DNA of 64,000 nucleotides from assembly GCA_963847345.1 (NCBI GenBank), contig CAWJZU010000011.1, positions 113,112 to 177,111 of the forward strand. The letters run 5' to 3'. Shown in pieces: positions 17,869 through 28,283 of the stretch (its first letter is position 1; each line of letters opens with the position of its first letter). The position numbers and the translations under genes are program-made. The DNA comes from DATARH01 sp963847345. GTDB taxonomy: Bacteria > Pseudomonadota > Alphaproteobacteria > ATCC43930 > CGMCC-115725. The notes beneath the pieces are model-generated. The model searched no databases. It was not told the origin of the DNA and saw only the letters and a list, made by a program, of their open reading frames with translations.

Positions 17869-19461
17869 ATGTTCAGACGGTTGCTTATCGGCACGGTGGC
17901 GACAATCGCGGCCGGCGCGCTCGGGTTGCCGGCGATGGCGCAGAAATCCGGCGGCATCCTGCGGATCAACCACCGCGACAGCCCGGCCACGATGTCGATC
18001 CACGAAGAAGGATCGGTCAGCGTTATCATGCCGATGATGGGCGTGTTTAATAATCTTGTCATGTACGATCAAAAAGTGCCGCAGAACAGCGACGCCTCGA
18101 TCGTACCGGAGCTCGCGACGGGCTGGGCGTGGAACGAGGATCATACGGCGCTGACCTTCAAGCTACGCGACGGGGTCAAATGGCATGACGGCAAGCCGTT
18201 CACGTCGGCCGACGTGAAATGCACGTTCGACCTCTTGACCGGTCAGGCAAAGGACAAGCTGCGCCTTAACTACCGCGAGAGCTGGTGGGTCAACCTCAAG
18301 GAGACCGCGGTCAATGGCCCCGACGAGGTGACGCTGCATCTAAAGAAGCCGCAGCCGGCGGTGCTTGCCTTGGTCGCCTCGGGCGACACGCCGATCTATC
18401 CGTGCCACGTCGCACCGGCGCAGATGCGGCAGCACCCGATCGGCACCGGGCCGTTCAAATTCGTCGAATACAAGCCCAACCAGAGCATCAAACTAACAAA
18501 GAACCCCGATTACTGGAAACCGGGCCGGCCTTATCTCGATGGCGTCGAGTATACGATCATCCCCAATCGATCGACCGCGCTGCTCGCGTTTATCGCCGGC
18601 AATTTCGACATGATGTTTCCCAACGTCGTCACGTTCGCGCTGCTCAAGGACATCAAGTCCCAGGCGCCTCAGGCCGTCTGCGAGGAGGGCGCCACGAGCG
18701 AATCGGTCGGCATCCTGATGAACCGCGCCAAACCGCCGTTCGATAATGCCGAATTGCGCGAGGCGGTCGCGCTGACCCTGGACCGCAAGTCGTTTATCGA
18801 CATTCTCGGCCAGGGCGAGGGCAAGGTGGGCGGTGCGATGCTGCCACCGCCGGAAGGCGTCTGGGGTCTGCCCACCGACCGCCTGATGACGCTGCCGGGC
18901 TATAGCGGCGATGTGAAGGAGAACCGCGAGAAGGCGCGCGAGCTGATGAAAAAGGCCGGATACGGCCCGGACAAGCACCTGTCCGTCAAGCTGGCGACGC
19001 GCAATATCCCGGTCTATCGCGATCCCAGCGCCCTCCTCCTCGACCAGTTGAAGGAAATTTGGATCGACGGCGAACTCGAACTGGTCGAGACCGCCAACTG
19101 GGTGCCGAGGCTGATCCGCAAGGATTTCACGATCGCGCTGAATGTCCTGGGCAACGCCGTCGACGAACCCGACGTGGTCTTCTATCAGAATTACGTCAGC
19201 TACTCGAAACGCAACTATCCCGCCTACAATGACCCGGAATTCGACAAGCTGGTCGATCAGCAATCGCAGGAACTCGACCCGGCAAAGCGCAAACAGCTGG
19301 CGCTGGACGCCGACTACCTCCTGCAGAAGGGGCTCGGCAGGCCTGTCATCTACCACATCCGCGCGGCGACCTGCTGGCAGCCCTACGTCAAAGGGGTCAC
19401 GCTGATGGCGAACAGCCAATACAACGGCTGGCGCATGGAAGACTGGTGGCTCGATAAATAG
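17869..19461 (+). CDS. ABC-transporter extracellular solute-binding protein, family 5
   Basis: I place the start at ATG 17869, after AAAGGACGAG, because it opens a clean signal peptide (MFRRLLIGTVATIAAGAL, cleavage near AMAQ). The mature protein has GGILRINHRDSPATM, VPELATGWAWNEDHTALTF and the family signature LRDGVKWHDGKPFTSADV. GTGPFKFVEYKPNQSIKLTK also matches. Family 5 proteins bind oligopeptides, nickel, opines or glycosides. No permease or ATPase genes adjoin, so the transporter is encoded elsewhere or the gene is an orphan. The longer frame to 17764 would hide the signal peptide. Confidence 0.9.
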   Translation: MFRRLLIGTVATIAAGALGLPAMAQKSGGILRINHRDSPATMSIHEEGSVSVIMPMMGVFNNLVMYDQKVPQNSDASIVPELATGWAWNEDHTALTFKLRDGVKWHDGKPFTSADVKCTFDLLTGQAKDKLRLNYRESWWVNLKETAVNGPDEVTLHLKKPQPAVLALVASGDTPIYPCHVAPAQMRQHPIGTGPFKFVEYKPNQSIKLTKNPDYWKPGRPYLDGVEYTIIPNRSTALLAFIAGNFDMMFPNVVTFALLKDIKSQAPQAVCEEGATSESVGILMNRAKPPFDNAELREAVALTLDRKSFIDILGQGEGKVGGAMLPPPEGVWGLPTDRLMTLPGYSGDVKENREKARELMKKAGYGPDKHLSVKLATRNIPVYRDPSALLLDQLKEIWIDGELELVETANWVPRLIRKDFTIALNVLGNAVDEPDVVFYQNYVSYSKRNYPAYNDPEFDKLVDQQSQELDPAKRKQLALDADYLLQKGLGRPVIYHIRAATCWQPYVKGVTLMANSQYNGWRMEDWWLDK

Positions 19462-19487
19462 AGCGCCGGACCGGGCCGCCGGCGCGG

Positions 19488-19988
19488 TCAGGAGCGGTTC
19501 GCTTCATCCTCGCCGGCGAGGCGCCGCAGCGCCGCCTCGTCGCCGCCGTAGCGTAGCCAGTCGCCGGCCGGGCCCAATCCGATCCGCTCGTAAAAGCCGC
19601 GCGCCGGGTTCCACTCCAGCACCTGAAAATCGATGCGGCCCCAGCCGCGCTCGATCGCGATCGCCGCGAGCCGCGCCATCAGCCTGCGCCCGACCCCGTG
19701 CCGGCGCGCCGCCTCGACCACGAACAAATCTTCGAGATAGAGGCCCGGCCGCCCGAGCCATGTCGAAAAACGCGAATGAAACGTGGCGAAGCCCGCGGGC
19801 TCGCCGTCAAGGAAGGCGAGAAGCGCCTCGAATTGCCGCTCGGGTCCGAAGCCGTATCGCAACAAATTCGCCTCAGTCGCGACGACCGCATCCGGCGCCC
19901 GCTCGAAGACCGCAAGCGCCCGGATCAGCCTGAGTAGCAGCGCGCAATCATCCGATGTCGCGAAACGAATCTCGATCTGGTTCGGCAT
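19488..19988 (-). CDS. GNAT-family N-acetyltransferase
   Basis: The protein begins IEIRFATSDDCALLLRLIRAL, the usual GNAT first strand and helix. The acetyl-CoA pyrophosphate loop is VVEAARRHGVGRRLMARLAA, and DFQVLEWNPARGFYERIGLG is motif B. Resemblance is to the diamine/thialysine acetyltransferase type (LYLEDLFV before motif A). Substrate not determined. 166 aa; 12 bp downstream of phaZ on the same strand. Confidence 0.9.
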   Translation of the reverse strand: MPNQIEIRFATSDDCALLLRLIRALAVFERAPDAVVATEANLLRYGFGPERQFEALLAFLDGEPAGFATFHSRFSTWLGRPGLYLEDLFVVEAARRHGVGRRLMARLAAIAIERGWGRIDFQVLEWNPARGFYERIGLGPAGDWLRYGGDEAALRRLAGEDEANRS

Positions 19989-20000
19989 CCGACGGCGCGC

Positions 20001-21227
20001 TCAGGCGCTGCCGCCGGGATCGTTCTGGCGGATAAAGCCGGCGACCCTGGGATAGATCTCGTCGCGCCAGCGGCGGCCGTGGAACACGCCGTAATGCCCG
20101 ACCCTCGGCTGCAAATGATGCGCGTGCTTTGCCGGCGCGAGATTGCGGCACAGTGCGTGCGCCGCGACGGTCTGCCCGACGCCACAGATGTCGTCGCGCT
20201 CACCCTCGACCGTCATCAGCGCGGTGCGCTCGATCGCGCCCGGATCGACGGCTGCGCCGCGCACCCGGAACCGGCCATGCGCAAGATCCTGGCGCTGGAA
20301 CACCCGGTCGACGGTCTGCAGGTAGAAATCCGCCGGCAAATCCATCACCGTGGCGTATTCGTCGTAAAAGGCGCGGGTTGCGGCCGCACTCTCGCCGTCG
20401 CCCTCGACAAGATGGCGGAACATCCGCCAATGCGCCTCGACATGGCGGTCGAAATTCATGCTGAGAAACCCGGCGAGCTGCAAAAATCCGGGATAGACGC
20501 GGCGGAACGCGCCAGGATAGCGCGCCGGCACGGTTGTCACCACCATGTGCTCGAACCAGGACAGCGAGTGCGACCGAGCGAAGCGGTTGACCTCGGTCGG
20601 GTTGGCGGAAGGGTCGATCGGCCCGCCCATCAAAACCATCGAGGCCGGCTGGCACGGATCGTCGTCCGCTGCCATCAGCGACGCCGCCGCCAGCACCGGA
20701 ACCGACGGCTGACACACCGCCAGCACATGACAATCCGGTCCGAGCAGCCGGATGTATTTGATCAGCAGCTCGATCTCGTCGTCGAGGTCGAAGCGGCCGT
20801 ATTGCACCGGCACGTTGCGCGCGTTGACCCAGTCGGTCAGGTAGACGTCATGGTCGGGCAGAAGCGTCTCGACTGTGCCGCGCAGCAGCGTCGCGAAATG
20901 CCCGGACAGCGGCGCGACGGCCAGCAGCTTCGGTTGCTCGGGCGCGCCCGCCTTGCGGAAACGCACGAGCCGGCAGAAAGGATCGATCGCGACGGCTTCC
21001 TCGGTAATTTCCGTTTCGATCCCGCCAATCGTCACCCGGTCGATGCCGAAATCGGGCCGCTCGTGCCGGATGCGGCCATTCGAGAACATGTTGAGCGCCG
21101 CGGCGGCGCTGCGCAAAAACGTGGAGCCCCCGAGCCAGCGCGGGTCGAGCATGCCGTGCGCGGTCTCGGCGAACAGACGAAATGGGGCGAGGATGTCACG
21201 ATGTGCGTCATACGCGTCATACAGCAT
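20001..21227 (-). CDS. phaZ: Intracellular poly(3-hydroxyalkanoate) depolymerase
   Basis: This enzyme degrades native intracellular PHB granules. The sequence starts MLYDAYDAHRDILAPFRLFA and has VYLTDWVNARNVPV and the lipase-box variant HVLAVCQPSVPVLAA with Cys (about residue 172) as nucleophile, diagnostic for intracellular PhaZ. The C-terminal VEGERDDICGVGQT supplies the Asp and HHLQPRVGHYGVFHGRRW the His. Length (408 aa) is as expected. No PHA synthase or phasin is in the window. Confidence 0.93.
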   Translation of the reverse strand: MLYDAYDAHRDILAPFRLFAETAHGMLDPRWLGGSTFLRSAAAALNMFSNGRIRHERPDFGIDRVTIGGIETEITEEAVAIDPFCRLVRFRKAGAPEQPKLLAVAPLSGHFATLLRGTVETLLPDHDVYLTDWVNARNVPVQYGRFDLDDEIELLIKYIRLLGPDCHVLAVCQPSVPVLAAASLMAADDDPCQPASMVLMGGPIDPSANPTEVNRFARSHSLSWFEHMVVTTVPARYPGAFRRVYPGFLQLAGFLSMNFDRHVEAHWRMFRHLVEGDGESAAATRAFYDEYATVMDLPADFYLQTVDRVFQRQDLAHGRFRVRGAAVDPGAIERTALMTVEGERDDICGVGQTVAAHALCRNLAPAKHAHHLQPRVGHYGVFHGRRWRDEIYPRVAGFIRQNDPGGSA

Positions 21228-21420
21228 AAGTTCTCATCCGCTTTTGCCTCTCTCGCGAGCGCCGCGCGCTGCGGCAGCCAACCTGCAGTTGGACAACAGT
21301 AACCGAACCGCAATAATCCCAAAAGCGCGCGCTATCGACGGTAGTGCGTCGATCGACTGATGCACGCCACCATCGTTCTCGCGATTGGCGCCGGGCGCCA
21401 GCGGTCGTGGCCGGCAGGGA

Positions 21421-22494
21421 TCAGGCGAAAGCGTCTTTGATCCGGGCCCAGTCGTCGAGCGCGTCTTCGTTCCCCGGCGTGACCGGGATCACGATCTGCT
21501 TCCAGCCGGCATCGCGCAGCGCCGCGACCCGCTGCGTCAGTTCCTGCTCGGTCGCGGTGAACGTCGTGCGGCGGATCAATTCGGCCGTCACGAAGCGGCG
21601 CTCCTCGGGCTTGACGAACAGGAAATGCCCGCGGTGGTTTTCGAGATAGCGCGCGTCGTCGGGCTCGAAATGCCGCGCCATCTCGACATAGCCGGCAACC
21701 GCCTCGGCGATGCCCTCATGTGGGACATTCATTGTGTTCTGCCAACCCTGCTGGTCGGCGTCGGCGGCGCGGTGCAGCAAGGTCGCGGCGCGCGGTCCGG
21801 CCTGCGCCATCGCGCGCTCGCTGTCGGCCGTCTCGCCGGGCCGCAGCACGCAGCCGCACACCCAGGCCGTCGCATAAAGATCATCGGCGGCGCGGCCGGC
21901 CTCGTCCCAGGCCCGCTTCATGCCGTCGAGCGCGCCGAGCGCCCCGTCCACGTCCTGAATGAAGCATTTCCAGCGCGCGTCGAGCTTCGCGGTCAATCTC
22001 TGCGAGCGCGGCCCGTAGGCCGAGATGTGCAGCGGGATCGGGTCCGTCGTGTTGAACAGCCCGACCTCCGGATTGAGAAACTTTATCTTGCGCGATTTGC
22101 CCTCGATCGGCGTCTCGACGGTTTCGCCGGCCAAAAGCGCATAGACGACGCGGATATATTCCTCCATCTCGGCGAGCTTCATCGCACCGAGCCCCATCGC
22201 GCGCCGCGCCGAGAACCCGGTCCCGACCCCGAAATCGATCCTGCCCGGCGCCAGCCCGTTTAATGTCGCGAACGCGTTGGCCGTCACCGCGGCAATCCGG
22301 TTCGACGGCACCAGGACGCCCGTCCCGAGCCGGATGCGCGACGTTTGCATCGCCGCCGCCGCCATCGCGACAAAGCAATCGGCGGTGATCATCTGCGTGT
22401 CGAAGAACCAGGCATGCGTAAACCCCAGCGCCTCGGCCCTCTGCGCCACCTTCCACGAATCGCTCGCACTCGGAATGCCGACACCGAAATCCAT
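21421..22494 (-). CDS. LLM-class flavin-dependent oxidoreductase
   Basis: A bacterial-luciferase-like TIM barrel is indicated by MDFGVGIPSASDSWKVAQRA, LGFTHAWFFDTQMI, RIRLGTGVLVPSNRIAAVTA, GLAPGRIDFGVGTGFSARRA and PIPLHISAYGPRSQRLTA. The group uses FMN or F420; this 357-residue form resembles the F420-type or monooxygenase subfamilies. No partner reductase is adjacent. It is followed 12 bp upstream by a frameshifted methyltransferase on the same strand. Confidence 0.87.
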   Translation of the reverse strand: MDFGVGIPSASDSWKVAQRAEALGFTHAWFFDTQMITADCFVAMAAAAMQTSRIRLGTGVLVPSNRIAAVTANAFATLNGLAPGRIDFGVGTGFSARRAMGLGAMKLAEMEEYIRVVYALLAGETVETPIEGKSRKIKFLNPEVGLFNTTDPIPLHISAYGPRSQRLTAKLDARWKCFIQDVDGALGALDGMKRAWDEAGRAADDLYATAWVCGCVLRPGETADSERAMAQAGPRAATLLHRAADADQQGWQNTMNVPHEGIAEAVAGYVEMARHFEPDDARYLENHRGHFLFVKPEERRFVTAELIRRTTFTATEQELTQRVAALRDAGWKQIVIPVTPGNEDALDDWARIKDAFA

Positions 22495-22506
22495 TGTGCG
22501 CTCCCG

Positions 22507-23213
22507 TCACTCGGCCGTTTCGATCAAAGGCACAACATCGTTCTCATCTGGCTCGGGATGTTTTCTCCCGATCCACACCACCCGCCAATTCTCGCGAAAG
22601 CCGCCTAGCCAATCGATCGGCGGCCGCGTATCCAGGTTCTTGCCGCGTCGGTTTCGTCGCCGCCCGCGCAGATCGTAGCCTTTTATGATTGTCGATGCGT
22701 TCCCGTCCCGGGTGAAGAGGTATTCCAGGCCTTGAGACGAAAAACGCCAATAGTCGACCGGTTCCGGATGGTAGCGGTACGCAAACAAGGTGCGGTGAAT
22801 CAATAAACCGCCCGGTTTAGCTATTCTGATGCACTCGCTCGCCGCATCCCACGGCCGCTGAACGTGTTCGAACAAATCAGTGGAAAATACCACGTCAAAT
22901 GAGCCATCCGGAATTTCTGGGCACGCGCATATGTCGGCGGCAATGATGTCCTTCGATTGCGGCAATATGTCCATCGCGTGATATTCGAAACCGATAGCGT
23001 AATGCGAACGGCTTCCGTCTCGCGCGCCGATGTCGAGGAATTTGAGTCTTGCTGCGGTCCGGCACTATTCAACTCCTGTTTCAGGATATCGAGGATCGTC
23101 GTATTGCTGTTTTGTATTACCTCGATTCCCGGCGAGTATTTTTGAAAATACGAAAGTCTGCCGATGGAGTTCTTGAAAATGTAGCCAATCGTCGGGGCAA
23201 GCTCGAGCGCCAT
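22507..23213 (-). pseudogene. SAM-dependent methyltransferase (type 11-like), one frameshift
   Basis: The 5' frame (from 23213) reads MALELAPTIGYIFKNSIGRL and then LDILKQELN. The SAM motif is in the other frame (LKFLDIGARDGSRSHYAIG), continuing to MDILPQSKDIIAADICACPE, GSFDVVFSTDLFEHVQRPWD and IRIAKPGGLLIHR. The frame change must lie between about 23050 and 23065, because the downstream frame has a stop just above it. Repaired length is about 235 residues. The acceptor is unknown. Confidence 0.7.
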
Positions 23214-23230
23214 CTCGGATCACGCAACCT

Positions 23231-24420
23231 TCAGATGCGGGTCTCCGACAGGCGCGGCTCGTAGCCTTTGCGCGGGTATTCCTCCCAGTACTGGCGGAAG
23301 CCGTGCTTCGAGGCTTCCTGGTGCGGGCGGGCGCGCAGTTTCTCGACATCGACGTCGATGCCGAGACCGGGCGCGGTCGGCAGGTCGATCCAGCCGTCCT
23401 TGACCGCCAGCCCCGTCACGGCGATGTCGCGGCAGATCTGCTCGAAATTGACGAAATACTCGGTGATCCGGAAATTCGGGATCACCGCCGAGACATGCAC
23501 GGTCGCCGCCATGCCGATCAGCGGAGAGTTGTAGTTGTGCGGCGACATCACGACCGCGTGCGGCTGCGCCATCACGGAAATATCCAGCAGCGCCGTGATG
23601 CCGCCGATCGCGCAGATGTCGGGGTTGAGGATATCGGCCGCGCGCGCCGCGAGGCACCCGGCGAATTGTTCCTTTGTGTAGAGCGCCTCGCCGGTGACGA
23701 TCGGGATCGGCACGGCGCGCCGCACCTCGGCGAGGAGAGAAATATTGTCGGCGAGGCACGGCTCCTCGTACCAGTCGATATTGAACTCGGCGAGCCGGTT
23801 GCCGATGCGGATCGCGTGCTGCGGCGCAAAGCGGCGATGCGCCTCGACCAATATCTCGAAATCCGGCCCGAGCGCGTCGCGCATCGCCCTCACATAGTCG
23901 ATCGCGAAATCCTCGTCGCGGCGATCGACATAGCTGCGCCACGGCCCCGGAAACGGGTCGAATTTCGCGGCGGTGAACCCCATCGCCTTGACCTTGCGGC
24001 CGCGCTCGACGCCTTCCTCGATCGTCGAGCGGCCGGCCCAGCCATTGGCGTAAATCCTGACACGCTCGCGCGACGGCCCGCCCAAGCAGGTTGTAGACCG
24101 GCTGGCCGCAGATCTTGCCGATGATGTCCCACGAGGCGATCTCGATCGCGCTCCACGCCGACAGCAATTCCATCGATCCGCGGCGGATCGCGAAATCCTC
24201 GAACATGACCTGGCCGGTGTGGCGGATGTTGAAGACGCCGCGGCCGATCACATACGGCGCCATCGCGCGCACGCATTCGGCGATCACGGTCTCCTTGCCG
24301 GCAGTGACATAGGCCTCGCCCCAGCCGTGCGTCGCCGTCCTCGGTCTCGACGCGGCAGAACAGCAGCTCCTTCGAGCCGCCGGTGCCGAGGATGAAGCTT
24401 TCGATGCGCGCGATCTTCAC
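23231..24420 (-). pseudogene. Mandelate racemase/muconate-lactonizing (enolase superfamily) enzyme, two frameshifts
   Basis: I place the start at GTG 24420 (KIARIESFILGTGGSKELLF) after GGGAGA. Three frames make one protein. The first reads to VETEDG. After an extra base near 24332, THGWGEAYVTAGKETVIAE continues to CGQPVYNLLG. After an extra G near 24085, GPSRERVRIYANGW continues to the end. Superfamily features are KAMGFTAAKFDPFPG (KxK-like lysine region), ILVEAHRRF, WYEEPC (metal Glu), TGEALYTKEQF (metal Glu), LNPDICAIGGITALLDI and MSPHNYNSP (His). Relatives dehydrate sugar acids such as galactonate. Repaired length about 396 aa. Confidence 0.78.
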
Positions 24421-24518
24421 GAACGGTCTCCCTGCGGGCTGCTGCAATACCGGGCAGCAGTGTCGGCCGGCCGGCTTGTCCAATCAAGCGGGGGATCAAG
24501 CGCGGGCGGGGAGGCGGC

Positions 24519-25136
24519 CTACGGCCGAGGCGGGGCGGGCGTCGTCGGGGCGGCGGCGGTTGCCAACCCGGTCCGCACTCGGTCGAGCCCGGTCACCTGC
24601 GCCTTCACCAGTTCGGCGGGCACCGCGATCGTCTTTTCTGCACCGGAGCGCGCCGTGAACGTCACCGTCAGCCCGCCGGTGGCATTGCGCAGTGCCGCCT
24701 CGGGGATCACCGCGGCGAACTCCTCGGCGTAGGAGCAGCCCTGCTGGCAGGTGATTTCATTCTTGCTGATCGCGATGAACCGCAGTGGCTGGCCCCGGCC
24801 GTCGCGCGCCGCGCTCCAGTTGCGCGGTTGCCCGGCGTAGCTGTCGGAAACATAAAGCTGCGTCACGGTCTCGCCGGTGCGCCGGTCGATCCAGGTTCGC
24901 AGCGTGTAGAAATTCGTGCCTGCGACGCCGAGAAACGGCTCGGCGTGCTGGCGCTGCGGCCCGGTCAGCCCGACGAACCGCCCGCCCTGCTCGGTCGAGA
25001 TGGCGATCGCGGTTGGCTGGCGGCCGCTCGTCGCCGCGCCGCCTGGCGCGCTGCTGCTTATGCTGCCGCAGCCAGCCAACGCCGCCATCAGCAGCAGCGC
25101 CGCTGCTGCTCGCCTGCCCGGGTGCGAGATCCTCAC
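24519..25136 (-). CDS. Hypothetical lipoprotein
   Basis: A GTG start at 25136 overlaps the CoA-transferase stop as GTGA and opens a lipoprotein signal (RRAAAALLLMAALAGCGS, lipobox LAGC). The mature part has TNFYTLRTWIDRRTGETVTQ and CQQGCSYAEEFAAVIPEAAL, with one possible extracytoplasmic disulfide (two Cys in CQQGC). The C-terminus is Ala/Pro-rich. I do not recognise a named family. The longer frame to 25379 runs over the CoA-transferase gene and would lack the signal. Confidence 0.72.
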   Translation of the reverse strand: MRISHPGRRAAAALLLMAALAGCGSISSSAPGGAATSGRQPTAIAISTEQGGRFVGLTGPQRQHAEPFLGVAGTNFYTLRTWIDRRTGETVTQLYVSDSYAGQPRNWSAARDGRGQPLRFIAISKNEITCQQGCSYAEEFAAVIPEAALRNATGGLTVTFTARSGAEKTIAVPAELVKAQVTGLDRVRTGLATAAAPTTPAPPRP

Positions 25137-26268
25137 CGGCCAAGCTTCGCGTTGTCCTCGCCGAGCGCCGGCGCCGCCCTCTCGAATGCCGGCCTGACGC
25201 CATCGAACGACAGCGGCAGGCCGACGAGGCCGAGTTCGCTGCCGTGTCTGGTCTGGATGATGCCAAGCGCCTGCGTCTGTGCGTCGCCGACGACCTGGTC
25301 CAACGTGTTGATCGGCCCGTTCGGGATGCCCTGGCTGCGTCGAGCAGCCGCGCCCACTCGGCGCGCGGCTTCGTCGCAAAAATGTCGGAGAGGATCGGGA
25401 CCAGCTCCTTGCGGTTGACGACCCGGTCCTTGTTCGAGCGGAAGCGCGGGTCCTCGGCGAGGCCGGGCCGGTCGAGCACGGCGGCGAGGCGGCGAAACAG
25501 ATTGTCGTTGCCGGCCGCCACCATCATGTACCCGTCCGAAGCGGCAAACGCCTGATACGGCACGATCATATCGACCCCGGAGCCGTGTCTCGCGGGCAAT
25601 TCGCGGTTGGCGAGATAGCCGGCGAGATAAATGCTCATCCACGCCAGCCCGGTCTCGTAGAGCGAGGTATCGACAATCCGGCCCTTGCCGGTGCGGCCGC
25701 GCTCCTGCAATGCCGCCAGGATGCCGATCACCGACCACATCCCGGCGCCCATGTCGACGATCGAGGCCGGCACCCGGACCGGTGGCCGCCCATCCTCGCC
25801 GAGCAGGCTCATCAGCCCGCTATAGGCCTGCATCATCGGGTCGTAGCCGGGCTTGTCGCGCAACGGCCCCACCGCGCCGAACGCACCCAGATTGCAGAAG
25901 ACGAGGCTCGGCTTCGCGGCCACAAGGTCGGCGCCGCCGAGCCCGTATCGGTCGAGCGCGCCGAATTTGAGATTGTGCAGCACGACATCGGCGCGCTCCA
26001 GGATCAACGCCTTGAGCCGCGCCGCGTCCTCAGGATCGGCGAGATCGACCGTGATGCTGCCCTTGGCGCGGTTGACCGCGTGAAAGCACGTCGCCGCCCC
26101 TTCCATAAACGGCGGCCCCCAGCCGCGCGCCGCGTCGCCGGTCCTGGGGTTCTCGACCTTGATCACCTCGGCCCCCAACTCGCCGAGGATCATCCCGGCA
26201 TAAGGCGCCGCAATGCTGTGCCCGATCTCGACAACGACAAGACCGGCCAGAGGTTTGGGAGTGGACAT
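25133..26268 (-). pseudogene. Class III CoA-transferase (CaiB/BaiF/Frc family), one frameshift
   Basis: The gene starts at ATG 26268 (STPKPLAGLVVVEIGHSIAA). It shows LGELGAEVIKVENPRTGDAA, SITVDLADPEDAARLKAL, GRPPVRVPASIVDMGAGMWS with the catalytic Asp region, and GNDNLFRRLAAVL. At about 25345 the frame breaks after WARLLDAA. The continuation GIPNGPINTLDQVVGDAQTQ, LGLVGLPLSF and APALGEDNAKLGR is in another frame and ends at 25133. The class transfers CoA from succinyl-, formyl- or similar donors. Neighbouring IlvD/Edd and enolase-superfamily genes suggest acid catabolism. Confidence 0.78.
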
Positions 26269-26274
26269 CCAATT

Positions 26275-26429
26275 TTCACCACAGAGACACGGAGAGCGCA
26301 GAGATTCGCCGGTCGAATTGTAGAGTGGATTGAGCAGAGCGAAACCCACCGATTGGCGGAGAGAGAGGAGTTTCGCTTCGGGCGACCCATTCTACATCAT
26401 CTCTGTGTCCTCCGGGTCTCTGTGGTGAA
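26275..26429. repeat. Two nested inverted repeats (CACCACAGAGACAC type around GTAGAGTGG type)
   Basis: The outer arms are TTCACCACAGAGACACGGAG (26275-26294) and its near-perfect complement at 26410-26429. The inner arms begin GTAGAGTGG at 26320 and end CCATTCTAC at 26395. Both inner and outer motifs resemble widely dispersed bacterial intergenic palindromes. Together they fill the gap between the CoA-transferase and dehydratase genes. Confidence 0.75.
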
Positions 26430-26434
26430 ATCCT

Positions 26435-28161
26435 CTACTGCGCCCGTCCATCCCCGAGCGGGTGTTTGCGCAGGAAATCGAAATCGCAGCCGCGGTCGGC
26501 CTGCAGGATTTCGCGGCGGTAGAGGCGGGCGTAGCCGCGCTCCGGCATCGCGACCGGCGCGGTCTTGCGGCGCGCCAGCTCGTCGGGCGGCACCAGCAGG
26601 TCGATGCGGCGCTCCCTGACCGACAGGCGTATCAGGTCGCCGCTGCGCACCTTTGCCAACGGCCCGCCCGAGGCCGCGTCCGGCGTCACGTGCAGCACGA
26701 TCGAGCCGTAGGCGGTACCGCTCATCCTGGCGTCGGAAATGCGCACCATGTCCTTGACCCCGGCGCGCGCCAGCTTCTGCGGGATCGGCAGATAGCCGGC
26801 TTCCGGCATGCCCGATTGCGATAGCGGCCCGGCGTTCTGCAACACCAGGAAATCGTCCGGGGTCACGTCGAGATCGGGGTCGTCGATCCGCGCTGACAAA
26901 TCTTCGAGCGAGGTGAAGACGACGGCACGCCCCTCTTTCTCGAACAGACTAGGGTCGGCCGCGGAGCGCTTGAAGATCGCCCCCTTCGGCGCCAGCGAGC
27001 CGAACAGCGCAACAAGGCCGCCGACCGGCTGCAACGGCTCGGTCAAGCGGGCGCACAACGTCCCGATCGACCGGCCCGGCCGGCCCCGCCAGCCGCTCTC
27101 CCAATGTCTCGCCGGCCACGGTCAGGCAATCGAGGTGGAGCAGCGGCTTCAGCTCGCGCAATACCGCGCCGATGCCGCCGGCGGCGAACAGATCCTCCAT
27201 GTAATGCGGCCCGGTCGGCTTCAGATCGACCATGACCGGCGTCGAATCGCTGATCTCGTTGAGGTGCTTCAGGTCGATATCGACCCCGGCCCGCCCGGCG
27301 ACCGCCGTCAGGTGCAATACCGCGTTGGTCGAGCCGCCGATCGCCATCAGCACCCGCAGCGCGTTCTCGACAGACTGCGGGCGTCACGATGCGGTCGGGC
27401 GTGATCTTCTCGGCGGCAAGCCGCATCGCGGCTCGCCCGGTGGCCTCGGCGGCGCGCAGCCGGTCGGCGTGCACGGCAGGGATCGCGGCGCTGCCCGGCA
27501 GGATCATGCCGAGCGCTTCGGCGATCGAGGCCATCGTGCTCGCCGTCCCCATCACCGCGCAGGTGCCGGCCGTTGTCGCCAAATTGCCCTCGACCTCTTC
27601 GATTTCGTCCGTCGTCACCTCGCCGGCCCGGTATTTCGCCCAAAAGCGCCGGCAATCGGTGCAGGCGCCGAGCCGTTCGCCATGCCAGCGCGAGGTCATC
27701 ATCGGCCCGGCGACGAGGCCGATCGCCGGCCGGTTCGCCGAAACCGCACCCATCAGCTGCGCCGGCACGGTCTTGTCGCACCCGCCGACCAGCACGACCG
27801 CGTCCATCGGCTGGGCCCGGATCATCTCTTCGGTGTCCATTGCCATCAGGTTGCGGAACATCAGGCTGGTCGGGTTGAGGAACACTTCCCCGAGCGAGAT
27901 CGTCGGGAAGACCAGCGGCAATCCGCCGGCCGCCAGCACACCGCGCTTCACCGCGTCGATCAGTTCCGGGAAGTGCCGGTGGCAGTTGTTGAACCCGGAG
28001 CGCGTGTCGGCGATGCCGATGACCGGCTTCGCCAGCATGTCCTGCGAATAGCCCATCGAGCGGGCGAACGAGCGCCGCAGATACAGCGCGAAATCAGGGT
28101 CGCCGTAATTCGTCAGGCCCAAACTGAGGCCATGGCGGGCGGGGCCGGCCGGCTCGGTCAT
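26435..28161 (-). pseudogene. IlvD/Edd-family Fe-S dehydratase, two frameshifts
   Basis: The dihydroxy-acid/phosphogluconate dehydratase family is clear: GIADTRSGFNNCHRHFPELI, VVLVGGCDKTVPAQLMGAV (cluster Cys), TTAGTCAVMGTASTMASIAE (cluster Cys), VLMAIGGSTNAVLHLTAVAG, DISDARMSGTAYG-like VRISDARMSGTAYGSIVLH and LRKHPLGDG. The N-terminal frame breaks after DRIVTP near 27385; removing one C restores PQSVENALRVLMAIG. The second frame breaks near 27050; removing one G restores VVRPLTEPLQPVGGL. The Edd-type C-terminus and catabolic neighbours suggest a sugar-acid dehydratase rather than the valine/isoleucine enzyme. Repaired length about 575 aa. Confidence 0.82.
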
Positions 28162-28283
28162 GCTGATCCTCTCAAAAACGCGACCTGCCGCGGCCCGGCC
28201 GGCGTCGAAACCGGGCCGACCATCGGCACTGCGGGAACTCCAGGACGACTGCCAGGCGAATCGCGCGTCAGCGCGCCGCGCGG

